Assembly (NCBI RefSeq): GCF_047495875.1
Contig: NC_092472.1
Coordinates: 3,418,349-3,482,348 of the forward strand
From: Pithys albifrons albifrons
Lineage: Eukaryota; Chordata; Aves; Passeriformes; Thamnophilidae
DNA: 64,000 nucleotides
Direction: 5' to 3'
This document shows positions 13,443 through 25,346 of this stretch, one piece after another. A model generated the notes under the pieces. It saw nothing but the letters and a program-made list of their open reading frames with translations, did no database searches and had not been told where the DNA came from. The position numbers and the translations under genes were made by a program. Each line of letters opens with the position of its first letter. The stretch's first letter is position 1.

Positions 13443-14410
13443 AGAAGCTTTTCATTCCAAAGGTGTGAGACCAACAAGCATCCAAAGGGGAACACAAAGT
13501 CAGAAGAGCTTGATCCTCAGACTGTACAATCTGACAGTTCCATGAAGGGGGATTTTTTCAGCTATTTTTATAATAATATTCCTCACTGGAAAAAAAGGGG
13601 GGGGAAAAAAAAGAAAGGCAACTGTTGTAGCAAAATGCCAGTTGCCTGGACAGAAGAAAGAGTTGCCATTCATTAATCTTGATATGCCTTGTCCCACTAA
13701 GCACTAAGTGTAAATGGCTGCAAACCTTAACTTGCTTCGTATGCTCTCTATGATCCACAACTGCAGCACTGAACCTCACTTAAATGTATTCCCTTTACAC
13801 CAGACTTGAAGAAGAAATAGCTTGGAGTAGCCAGCAGAAACATAGACCATGACAACAAGGAGAAAACAGCTCTATTTATATCTCCTCCTGCTGACACATG
13901 GAATAGCACACACTTCATTCAAGCATACACACAGCTGCTCAGTGACTGGAATTTCTGCAGCAGCTTAGAGGCTGGAGGAAGTGCAGTCAAAGCACATATA
14001 CTCTGCACTGAGGAAGAAAGACAGCAAAAGGATGCTTTAAAATGCTGTGCTTGATCTAGTTCATTCTCCTCACCAGGGAGGCACAGAATTCTGAATTTTA
14101 TATTCAAAAACATGTGTGCATATTTCCTGAAACTAGCACGAATATTTAATAACTCTTCTTGTAAAAACAGTATAATCCTGCATGCAGATCTTCCACAAGC
14201 AGCTACTGACTATTTTTTCCTCAGCAATTATCCAATTTGCATCTCCAGTGAAACAACTCACTGAGCAGGCAAACAGATTTTTATTTCTGTGCCTGAACAA
14301 ATTTGCCAGTTGCTTAAAACTTAAAGTATCAGTCTTCAGGAGGGGACAACATCTGAAAAGAGGACAAATATGTAGGCTCAACAGCAAAGAGAAGGACCCT
14401 TCATCAGCAA
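13443..14410. other. Intronic, no gene seen
   Basis: Contains a G/A homopolymer stretch near 13590-13612 and otherwise ordinary AT-rich DNA. Confidence 0.6.
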
Positions 14411-14690
14411 CTGTAGTGACAGGACAAGGAGTAATGGTTTCAAACTAAAAGAAGAGCAATTTAGGTTAGATATACAGAAATTCCTCCCTGTGAGGGTGGT
14501 GATGCCCTGGCACAGGTTGTCCAGAGAAGCTGTGGCTGCCTCATCCCTTGAAGTGTCCAAGGCCAGAGTGGATGGGGATCAGAGCAACCCGGTCTATTAG
14601 AAGGTGTTCCTGCCCATGGCAGGGCATGGAACAAGATGAACTTTAAGGTTCCTTCCAACCCAAATAATTCTGGGATTCTATGATTCTGCT
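14411..14690 (+). mobile_element. CR1 LINE 3' fragment
   Basis: GTAGTGACAGGACAAGGAGT through GGTGATGCCCTGGCACAGGT to GGGATTCTATGATTCTG. It carries the terminal TTCTATGATTCT repeat and is 5'-truncated. Confidence 0.93.
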
Positions 14691-17600
14691 GACATGAGCC
14701 ATTATAGCCTTGCTTATAACATCTGAGAGAATCAAATAACAGAAATTAATTTTGATGGGTTTAGTCCTTTCTTTTTGCAGATAAACACAAAAAAATTGTG
14801 AGAGGCAAAACCAACAATACATCAATAAAACAACTGCAGCTACTGAAAATAATGTGTTAGTTGCTTAACTGCTCTCTTGAGAGCCTCAGACTCTCACCAA
14901 AATATACCAAGTGGTGCCAGGTGGGGTGACTTCACCCTTACTGAAGAAGCCAAGATAAGCTCATTGATCCATGGCCACAGGAGGAATCTTCTGTTTCTCC
15001 TTCCACCCTAAGTCTCCTGTTTGCCCAACTATGTCTGCAACTGCACCCAAATCTGCAGAGCTTTCTTAAGGCAAAACCCACTTTCCCCCCTCCATAAATA
15101 ACTTAGAAGTCAGTTCATACTTCTCTCAAATTCCCTTCCCACTCCTGCCCACAGCTCTGATTTCATGCTTGTCTTCAAAGCCAAAGTGAATCACCCATTT
15201 CCTGCCTCCTAATCCTCAACTGTCACAAACCTCTGCCAGTTTTCTGCTGCTCCTCCAGGTAATTCTGCTTTGGGCTCAGTAAAAAAAAGCTGCATTAAGA
15301 TAGAAAAATGCTGAGCAGGTGACATTGTCATAGTCTAACACTCAGAGAACAAAATCAAGCTTGTTCCCTTGTGGCTGTTGTATTTTAATCACAATTAAAT
15401 AATGAAAGAGCATAAACTGCAGCCTGGATTTTCTCATGGAGTTTTTTCAACCCATGTGGGATTTTTGTGTCTCCAATTTTTGCAAAGTGGGATCATGTCA
15501 TGCCCATTCACCCCGCCAGGTCACTTTATTTAAGTATCAGTAGTTTTGTGGGAATCTCAGGTTTCACATGGGGATTAAAAAAATAAAAAAAGAGTTAATT
15601 TTGGCTGCTAATGTGCTAGGAAGTAAATAAAAGGAAGTTTTGAGTATTTGAGATTGACAGCATAGGACTGACCCAATGCAATTTCATGGTCTGTTTAGCC
15701 ATTCTGTTCTCTACACCATCATGCATTTAATAACAGGTGCTTTTCCTTACCCAGGCCTCTGTGAGAAACAGAACATGTCATGCATATGCTTCTGCTGCAG
15801 AGAAAGCAGCCACCTTCATAAGTCTAATTCCAGTCAATGAAGAGCTCATGTCTGGGAATCACAGAACTGAGTAATCAATAATCATTGCCTGCAAGACAGA
15901 GGAATATCTTCCCATGGCTTCCTTCAAAGCTGTGCAGCCATTTCTGGATTTTTTTCTATATTCCAGGATTATGCTGCTTCCCTAAAGGCTGTGTGGACCA
16001 ACACTGTTATCCTGCATAACTGTATCTGGCACTTGACCTGAATATGTTTCTCCCGATTAGGCAGTGACATTCTCATCTAGAAACTCTGTTTGTACATTCA
16101 AACTGTTGTCTCAGCACAAAGGTGCACCCAAGTTATTCAAAAAACCCAGCTGTGTGACACTGTCTGTATCTCAAACACTGTAGTAATTAGCATGATTCAG
16201 AAGATTTCACTTCCAGATTCCAGAATCTCCTGCACCTTATTCCTCCCAGCCCACGTCTTAAAAAGTGATGAGTGTCTGTCAAGAAGTGGGAGGACAAATC
16301 TCCACAGCACAAATAACAACTACATCTTTTTCCCTAACTGACAATCTCAGCAGAGAAATTAAAGACTTATTAACACCTAAATAAGAAATAGCCAGTGGCT
16401 GTAAACCTGGATTCTTCCAAGTCAAAAATGAAATGCAGCAGGTCTGCAGAGGAGGTAGAATTTCTGCCCAGCACCTCTAAACAGGAGATCTCACTGCCAG
16501 GTGCAGCAATTTGTCCTCTTTCACAAGCACTAAATGTATCTCAACATCCAAATATTCTCCTTACCTTAATCCATGTTGTGTATTTTTCATATTTACCATC
16601 AGAATTGCACAGTCTCAGATCACATACAGTGTACAGAAAAAAACCTGCAACAGGTTTCAAAGCAGGGAAAAAAGAAAAAAGGCCATTCAAAGCAAAATCA
16701 TCTCTTGTTTCCTCAGTTCCCCTGTGAAAGTAGTACTTTGTATAAAGACCAGAAAGCCACTTCTGCTGTACAGGAACATCTGTTCACCAGTTTCACTTGG
16801 TATCTGAGCTGACCTTAACTATTAACCCAACATATGAAATAAGTAGAATTAGGGTTAACATAGGTCCACGTTTTACCAGTAATTATGGAATTAACACAGC
16901 TCCACATTTTACCAGTAATTACTCTGAAATGCAAAATGGTCCATTCCCTCTTTTTGTTCATGCTACATGATGGCTGCTACAGTTTTTAAAGGCTCAAAGG
17001 CTGCTCCAGTATTACATAATCACAGATTTAAACAAAATCAAATCTATAATCCCTATGGATTTAGGGAAAATCCATGGGAAGGGAGAAGAAAATAAAAATA
17101 ATCATAACTCATGATGTAGAAAAAAACAAACGAAGTTATTTTTTTAAAATCATGACCTTTGACTACTGAAGTCTGTACATGGGATTGGTAATAATTAGTT
17201 TTCACAGACTTTCTCAAGTATAATGTTTTGCACAGCTCAAAGGAAAAGTTATTGTCATGAAGAGCAAATATTTATTTTCTATTTCTTCTAATTCCCAGGC
17301 TGTACCTCAATAGTAGATGTACAAACTTGTACACTTTTCCTAGAATCAATCAGCATATTACCTAAATCCCAGGCAGCAATATCAGAGACTGATGAAATGA
17401 CAAAAAATTATTTGGCCTTCCAGGCACTGAGTATCATATAGGGAAGACATCAACTAGACTGGGTGATTTACATTCCATAAATGAGCTAAAATTGAAAAAG
17501 ACACAGAAAATGAGGGTCTCCAATTAGGGTTCTCTTTGCCACAACCTCAGCATTTTATTTCTGGAGAGAACAGCCACTTGCTTGGCAGCACAGAGCCTAA

Positions 17601-20600
17601 TTTTCCACAGAAAGCACAAGACAAACATGCATGGAAGATCTTCACTCATTTACAGGATTCAAAAAGAAATCTGGGGCTCTCTCACAACAGTGACTGGATA
17701 ACCTGGTTTTTCAGTACAAACAGAAAACAATGAGAACTCACAGAGGCCCAGGTCTCACTGGTGTTGGTCTAGGACTGCTCCTAGAATAGGAGATGCAGTG
17801 ACAGTCTATTGAGTTGCCTGAACCACAATGGTTCAATGATGCCAGGAGGAAGGGCATGCCAAAATAAGGCTGAGACTCTTAGCCATGAGCACACCTAGTC
17901 ACCTCTCCAGGGGGAATCAAACTTCCTGCCCTTGGGAAGGAATCCCCAAGAGCAACAAGGCAACTGTGGATTGGGGAGAACAAGCAGGACGGAGTGTCTC
18001 AAGTAGAACAAAATATAAATACCCCGTTTTCTACTTTCCAGTCTGATCTTCATGTCCTCATTCAAGTCAAAGGTAAGGATGTTAAAAGCAATAGCTCAGT
18101 GCATGAAAAAGATGCTGATTACTTCGAAGTGAGGTGCAAGCATATGAAAACAGCACTGGCACTTCAACAGCATGGTAGGATAAGGGAGGAAACTATAACA
18201 AGGTGTTATACATCTGTGGATTATACAGAAAAAATTATGGCCCTGCAGATGGAGATTTCACCAGGAATAAAGAATAAATACATAAGGCTCTCCTTTATTC
18301 TGAGAAATCATCACAAAACCTGTAGCTCTAATCTGTAGTTAAACCATGACAAAGGGTTAATAGTGAAGGAAGAAGAGTGGATACAGGCAGGAACTCTGAA
18401 TTACAGATTTTTACTCTTTCAAGAACCTGATCTTGCTGCATTATTGCAAGTTAACAACCTGAAGGGGTTCCTGGGTACTGGTAAGAAAGCACAGAATTCG
18501 AAAAGCAGCTGGCGGTACCATAAACTTCTTACTATTTTTCTTTAGCTTGGACAAGTCCATTCAGACTCTCCGTCTCCTATGGACCAGTAAAGTTTTCAGA
18601 TATTAGGTTTATATGCAGTCTGGAATTCCTTCTGTCTTCTTCAGCTTGTTTTTGCCTGGCCTTATTTTCCTGTCTTGGGACAGGTTTAACCTCACTTAAA
18701 CACACTGTAAAACTGAGTCTGCAATGAAAGTGAGATAGTTTGCTTCATACTTCCTACACATTTCTAGGATACAATTGCATGATTTTTCTCTAAGCTTACT
18801 TTATTAACCAATAAATGGTAATTCAGTGCCACTCAGAGGTCTTGGACTTCCTTTATTGTCTGCATATACCAATAAATTTTATTTCAAGCCCTAATGCCCT
18901 TAAGCACTTACTCCCAGAAGTGGCTCCCAAAAGCTGAGACAGAGACAGTCAGCCAGTTCTGCCTGACACAACAAAGTCCTTGTACCACAATCACAAAAGG
19001 CTGCCTTGGAGAGATCACTCTGTCCTCAGACAGTGGAAATAGCTGATATTTTTATTAATGGGTTGTCAATAGTGATTCTCAGCTTACCTTATTTTTATAT
19101 AATTATTTGGCTGTGGATTTGCTTTTCTAATTTTAATGAATATATAACAATTTCCTTCCTTCACAGATACTGTTCTTTCTACACGGTATTACTACAGCTG
19201 ATGGCCACCTGCATTTCAGTAGTTTCATGAACAGTGGATCCTGTTTTAACTTCAGCTTGCTCTTAGAAACCTGCCTTTAGAGTGTGCAGGAATGGGAGGA
19301 AGAAGACAAAATGAATTCTCTCTCCTCTCATGTCATTATGCTCAGGTAACACTGCAGCTTACTCTGCAAGGCTTACTCTCCTGTGGTGATGAATTCCAAC
19401 TGTCTCATGGTTAGTGGGTTTCCTCTCAACAGCCTGCAATTGCCCACCAGCCATAAATAGCTCTGATAAAGCAACACAAGCATTTGGTCACGTTCTCCAA
19501 CCTAGTATTGCTGCTTATCAGCATCACTGATCGTATTGCAGCCGGCAGCACAATCCATCTGAAATGGAATTGGTCATTGATCAGACTGCCCAGAGGGCAA
19601 CTGAATGTCTGGCAGCACTTTCTGAGGAGGATACCTTCTGAGAATGTCTGGATCTGCTAAATCATACCACAAGTGTCATCTTCATCCTACATTTCCACAT
19701 TATTGGGTGGATTCTTGTCCCCAGATTGTTTTAGGCTGGATGGCTCCTGTATCCAGGAAATCTGTTTCCATGCTCAGTGTCACTGTTTGTCTTTCCCAGC
19801 ACAGGGTGATGGTTACAGCCTTAACTAAGAGCTCAAAAGTCACAAGTCTGTGTATTTTCACTTCCATCTACAACACAGATGTCAGCATTTCCAGTGGTGA
19901 TGATAGTTTACTGGAATAATAGTGAAAAAGGAACTTGGTGAACATAATCAGCTGATTGCTTTCAGCTACCTGCTTGAGGAAGTGACAAAATGCAACACAT
20001 CATTTCTCTCCCCCAGAATTTGCCTCAGTTCACAAGGCTGTGTGACCAACTGGGATGCTATCATTGATGTCACAAGAGACTAAAGTTAAACCAAGAACCC
20101 ATCCTCTATTTTTTCCCCCGATTTTTAGTTTCTCATTTGTCTTACTTCTTACAGCATAGCTGTAACTCATTTGTGTCTCCTCTATGATTTTCAAAATTAG
20201 TGTCTCCAGTGTTGGAGTTCCATGATCTTCAAGCAGTTGTCTATTCAATATTTTAGTTAATAAATACACTTCAAATCCAACGTATTTTAGAAGAAACAAT
20301 TTTGTCAGGGCATTGCTATACTTCTCAAACCTCTTATCAAGTGCTTTATTATTCTTGGACATACTATCTCTCTCATTGTTTGTGCTTTACTTACTTGGAT
20401 AATGAAAATCCTTATCTTTCTTTTCATTACCTGTTCCGATCAATGCTACAAAAATCAGTTCTTTCTGCCTTGTTTTCACTGGTTTGATTCTCTATAAGCA
20501 CAATAGTACTTTGTTCTGAACATGCAGTTCCATGCATTTAGTCTGTGGTATCCCTAACCCTTTTTGTGCCAGTATTAGTTCTCAGCAGCAGCTAATCGAG

Positions 20601-20740
20601 TTGAAAATTGAGTCTTCACAAGCTTTTTCAGGCAGATCAGTTCTCTGAACCAGCTAACTCTACAGTCAGAGCAGAAACAATCCTGATTTGAGAGAGAACT
20701 GGAATATATGGCAAGAACTTAAAGAAAAAGCAAACCAAAA
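14691..20740. other. Intronic, no gene seen
   Basis: Six kilobases without a recognisable exon or CR1 copy. It holds the 36-bp duplication at 16855 and a mixed-composition block at about 19480-19625 that could be regulatory. Confidence 0.6.
16855..16926 (+). repeat. Two-copy 36-bp tandem duplication
   Basis: Two consecutive units both begin TTAACA and contain CCAC(G/A)TTTTACCAGTAATTA. The period is 36 bases (16855 and 16891). A few substitutions separate the copies. No coding frame spans it. Confidence 0.8.
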
Positions 20741-20875
20741 AATCACAGATTTCATAGAATGACCTGGATTTGAAAGGACCATAAAGTTCTCATTCCATCC
20801 TCCTGTCATGGTCTTCCACTGTCTCAGGTTGCTCCAAGCCCCATTCAAACTGGCTTTGAACCCTTCCAGGGATAG
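20741..20875 (-). mobile_element. CR1 LINE 3' fragment, diverged
   Basis: Inverted tail (ATCACAGATTTCATAGAATG), then ACCTGGATTTGAAAGGACCA, GTTGCTCCAAGCCCCATTCA and CCCTTCCAGGGATAG. Only about 135 bp, with many substitutions. Confidence 0.85.
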
Positions 20876-23800
20876 ACTTCAGTGGGTATAAGCTGATACT
20901 GAACTACACAAAGCCCACCTATACACCTTCAGAGCCCCACTGAAATGCAGACAAGTTCTTCTCTGCTTCAAGCCTCACTACCTTCCCTGCCAGCTGCCTC
21001 CATGTTTCCTGGAATACCAGTTGGGTAAAAGCAGGAAAGTATTCCATTGTGCTAAAGTTGAAAATTAACTCTTTTGAAAAATTAAAATTACTCACTGTAA
21101 ACCTGCAACACAGGTAGGACTACAGGCATCACACAGAGATCACCTTCCCAATGCTTCCCTCAAACTGCTTTCTGCAGCCTCTTCCCATCCTCCACAATGG
21201 TGCTTAACCACCACCAAGGAAGAAAAAAAAGAGAGGAACAGCAGCAAAAATCATCATGCTCATGAGATCTGTATGTTACAGACTAGGGATTTTTATTTTG
21301 GTTTCCTAGCAACTCTGAAGGCCAGCTCGGCATGATTTTGTACTGAGCATCAGTTAACACAGGGTTGCAGCAGCTCTCATACTTTAGAATCCTGAACTGC
21401 CTCTTTGTCTGCTTTAATGTACAAGTGAACCGCAGTCTAAGGCTGCCTAAAAGATTAATAACATCTTCATTTTACTTTTACCTACATTCCATTCTCTGAT
21501 GATTTTTCATTTCACATGAAGAAATGGTGAAGAGCTCTTAAACTAGTATTTAATCAAATTAATCAGGGGAAATGAACAAATGGAAAGGAAAATCTGCAGA
21601 TCATAGTGAAGTTATCATCAAAGATCTCCAGCCAGAGCTGATCTCATATTATAGGCATGAAGGACCCAGATGCAGTTTCTACAACGTCTGTTACAAATAC
21701 TTGCCATCTGGGAAGGGTAAAACCAGGAAAACCAGGCAAGAATAATGAGGTTAATTGTAAACCTTGATGAGGACTAAGATTTTAAAATTATATTTGACAT
21801 ATAATTTGAATATTCATAAAAATGCATCAAGAAATAAACACTCAGAGCATGAGTATTTATGGCTGAGAATATATTTTCCACTGAGAACAGAGACGAAGCT
21901 GGCAGAAACGCCCCGAGCTTCCCACCACGCTGTCTGGCCAACATGCCTCAGAGAAGATCAGAAGTTGACCTGCATGTATTTAGTCTGCATGACCCACTGG
22001 CCTCCCTGCTAGGGCTGCCAATTAGTTTCAGTTGTGATAGTGTTTTCTTCAATGTGGCAAGTTGCCAGTGGGGAATTGGATTAAGATCACCAAATTACTT
22101 GACCTGTCAGCCCTGAAGTAAATAGTTCTCTTTCCCATTAACAGGTCCTCTGGATAGGTTCATCTGCAGTTTGAAAGCCTGTACTCTGGGATGGATGCAC
22201 TGGTTTACAGAATGGAGTAACAGGAACATCCTTTGTTCTGTCTCCAAACTTCATTGCTGAAAATAGTTGTACTGTATAACTGCACCTGCACTCTTCAAAA
22301 AGTAAAGGCAGAGATCCAGAGGGGCCCACAGCATGTGTGGTCCTTGGGAAACGCTGACCTTTATTGCCCCACAGGAAATAAGCTCAATTAAAAGCAAAAT
22401 GGGATGGTCATGGGGCTTTATATCTCCCAACTTAAGTCTAGGAATAAATGAAGCAGATAATCTGACACTAATATTATTAATTTATTTTAATTCTTCCATT
22501 TCCAGCTACACATGTGGGAGACTCTGCTACCTACTTAGCATAAATTTGCAGCAAGATAATAATCTACCGAGAACAGGTAATTTTCACCATGAAGAGATGA
22601 CATTATACATGATAACTAGAGAGAACAAATCCCCTGGAAACTGAAGGAATAGGGTGGTGCTGGCACACTCCTCTTGCTGATAGTCCATGAATGCTGGAGT
22701 CCCAGTTACTTTTTTGAGTGAGCTTATCCTGTACTTGTGACTGAATACATTTGACTCCAGGCATTTGGAAAGGACACTGATTACCATTACAGTCTGTCTG
22801 CTTTATTGTCTGAGATGACAACAGGAGCAGTTCAAAATGGTAGTGTGAGGACAAAGTATTTAGTTGCTGCAGGTATTAATTATAACCACTGAAACACCAT
22901 TATATGCATGCAAGTTGATTTATAACTAAAATGACTGTCTCTTGCTCCTGGGTGCACACTGGATCATGGAAAACAAACACAGCACAGGATAGTTAAAAGC
23001 AAAGAGTAGGAAGGAATAGAATGTACTTTGCAACCACAAATCTTGACATGTGTTTAGTGTCTAATGTCCCTTGGTAATGAAAATTCCAATTTGGAATTCA
23101 GTTCTTAAAAGCAAAGTTCTACGGTCTGCAGGCAGAGTCTGAAGGAAAGCCGGGGGAGGAATTGTACATTCTTCATTTTTTCAGTATTATGGTAATATTT
23201 TTAATATATATTTTGCCATTTTTCACTCGGTTCCAAACTCCACTCATTTTATTCTCAGTCTTGCAACATTCTTCCTTTAAATTCAGCTACCATATTCTAG
23301 TGATTATGTGAAACAAAAATATCAGAAAATTTGATCAAGGGACCTAAAGAAGGCTCAAGACTTTCCTGGTTGTTTTTGAGCACTGTCTGCTTTCTGGATT
23401 TCCTAGTGCCTCCCAATGAATGAAAAAATCAGAATGTGAAAAAAAAAATTGAAATTACTTGAAGATGAGAGCTTGCCTCTTGGAGATCACTATCTGTTTC
23501 TTTTTCAAGGTTTGAATAACCTAGCTAGAACAAGCAATCCCCAGGACCAGGCAATAGGCCAAGGATCTGTGGTTCCAGGATAAGAAGGCATAGCCTAAGG
23601 CAAAATCCTTTGGCCAGCTCTAGTAGCCACAGGGACAAATGCAGAGAGGGAAGGGCAGAGGACCTTTCTTGCCCTTAATTGTCTAAGCGAGCCTAAGAAG
23701 ATTAAGTGCACAATTAGGTATCTAATTAGTGCCACTCCCAGCCAGGGCAGCAGCCTTTCTTGTGTGTGCTTTAGCATTATACACCTGAGGTCTGACCTAT

Positions 23801-23993
23801 AAATGGAGTTTGAACTCCCTTTTTGAGCCCTTCAAATCCCACCTCACTGTGCAACAGAACAGGAGTCTGTGAATCCACTGGCACAGCATTTGCTTGCCAG
23901 ACAAATCTTGCTTTTTCAACAACTCCTTTTCAGAACAGTCCAAAAACAGGCAATGGGAAACAGGCACAAGACAGGAGTGGGACACTGACAGCA
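20876..23993. other. Intronic, no feature seen
   Basis: No coding or repeat signature recognised. Only short frames. Confidence 0.6.
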
Positions 23994-24262
23994 AATCACA
24001 GAAGGGCTTGGGTTGGAAGGGACTTCAAAGTGCACCCAATTCCCATTCCCTGCTATGGGCAGGGACACCTTTCACTAGACCAGATTGCTGCAAGCCCTGC
24101 CCAACCTGGCCTTGAACACTTAAAGGGATGGGGCAGTCACAGCTTTTCTGGGCAACCTCTGCCAGGTCCTCACCACCCTCAGAGAAGAACTTTTCTCCTA
24201 ACATCCAATCTAAACCTATTCTCTTTGAATTCATTCCTCTTCATCCTACCCACTACATGCCC
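23994..24262 (-). mobile_element. CR1 LINE 3' fragment
   Basis: AAATCACAGAAGGGCTTGGG, GGGCAGGGACACCTTTCACT, CTTTTCTGGGCAACCTCTGC and ACATCCAATCTAAACCTATT modules are all in CR1 order. About 270 bp. Confidence 0.93.
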
Positions 24263-25050
24263 TTCTTCTGTTGAAGCACTTGTTCTGTTCCTAGTAGCAA
24301 ACTCCATCCAAATACAAGCAGTCTAAAGACATCTTATTCCAGCCACTACCAGTGAATTCTGTTCTAGCTTCAGTCTCATTGATAGCTTTGTTGTGGGATG
24401 AACTGCTGCTGTTAACTGTTTAGTCTGGTCACCTCTTGGTGCCTGATCCCAGCTCTACATGCTGACTGGGCTCCACATAAGGTCCCACAGGCTGTACCAA
24501 GCCTACCTTGTCTTCTCTGAACCTGTCCTGTCTACCTGTGCAAAGAGAAGCAACACAGTCTTTTTCTAAGTGTAAACACATAGGACCAATTTCCACAAGA
24601 CCACAAAGAGTTTGTGGCGTGTTTTTTTTTCTTCCTGATCAACCCATTTATTTTGCTAGCTGCGTGTGCATGCTAAGAGGGGATGCTTTTAGGGATGGCT
24701 GACTCTAATTATATAAGACAAGAGCAGAGAAGCTGCATTCAGATTCATTCCCTCCACAGCCAGAGCCTTGATTTCATGAGAATTAAATCCCCATAATGAA
24801 GGGGATGCCTTTGTGTGCTGCTATTGCTGTTTTACATCTCTCATTACACCCTCTGAGTGCACACAAGTAATGACCGAATGAGTTCAGAGTTTAGCTCTTG
24901 AAGTAAATTCAGCATCTCTGGATCAGTGTTACATAAATAGTCAGAATGTGTGCAGGAAAAACATGCATGGTACTGCTTTCTCTGCTTTGTGCAGCCCCAA
25001 CAAACCAAGGGTACAGCAAAGAGATCAGAGGTGCAAAAGAGAGAAATACA
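24263..25050. other. Intronic, no feature seen
   Basis: Short spacer between two CR1 fragments in the same orientation. Confidence 0.6.
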
Positions 25051-25346
25051 GTCATAGAATGGCTTGGATTGGAAGGGAAATAAAAGCTCCTTTCGTTTGA
25101 ATCCCCCTGCCATGGGCAGGGACACCACCTACTAGATCAGGTTGTTCCAAGCCCCATCCCATCTGGCCTTGAACACTTTCAAGGATGGGGCAGCCACAGC
25201 TTCTCTGGGCAACCTGTGCCAGGGCCTGCCCACCCTCACAGAGTAAAATTTCTTCCTAATACCTAATCTAAACCTACTCTCTGTTGGTTTGAAGTCTTTC
25301 TCCAATGGCCCAGAGGAATGTGAAGCAGCCTGTGCCAGCCTCTTTA
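25051..25346 (-). mobile_element. CR1 LINE 3' fragment
   Basis: GTCATAGAATGGCTTGGATT, the CATGGGCAGGGACACCACCT module, GGGCAACCTGTGCCAGGGCC and ATACCTAATCTAAACCTACT are in CR1 order. About 295 bp. Confidence 0.93.

Noticed and set aside
13441..13480. Possible fragment of constant exon 3 (T-F-G-like codons)
   Set aside because: Only three residues match, and neighbouring residues and splice sites do not fit.
23823..24326. 167-codon plus-strand frame
   Set aside because: Mostly antisense CR1 sequence. The same kind of frame recurs in other CR1 copies.
24380..24425. V-N-S-S-S-like minus-strand codons resembling constant exon 3
   Set aside because: An in-frame stop lies just upstream and no further similarity extends either way.
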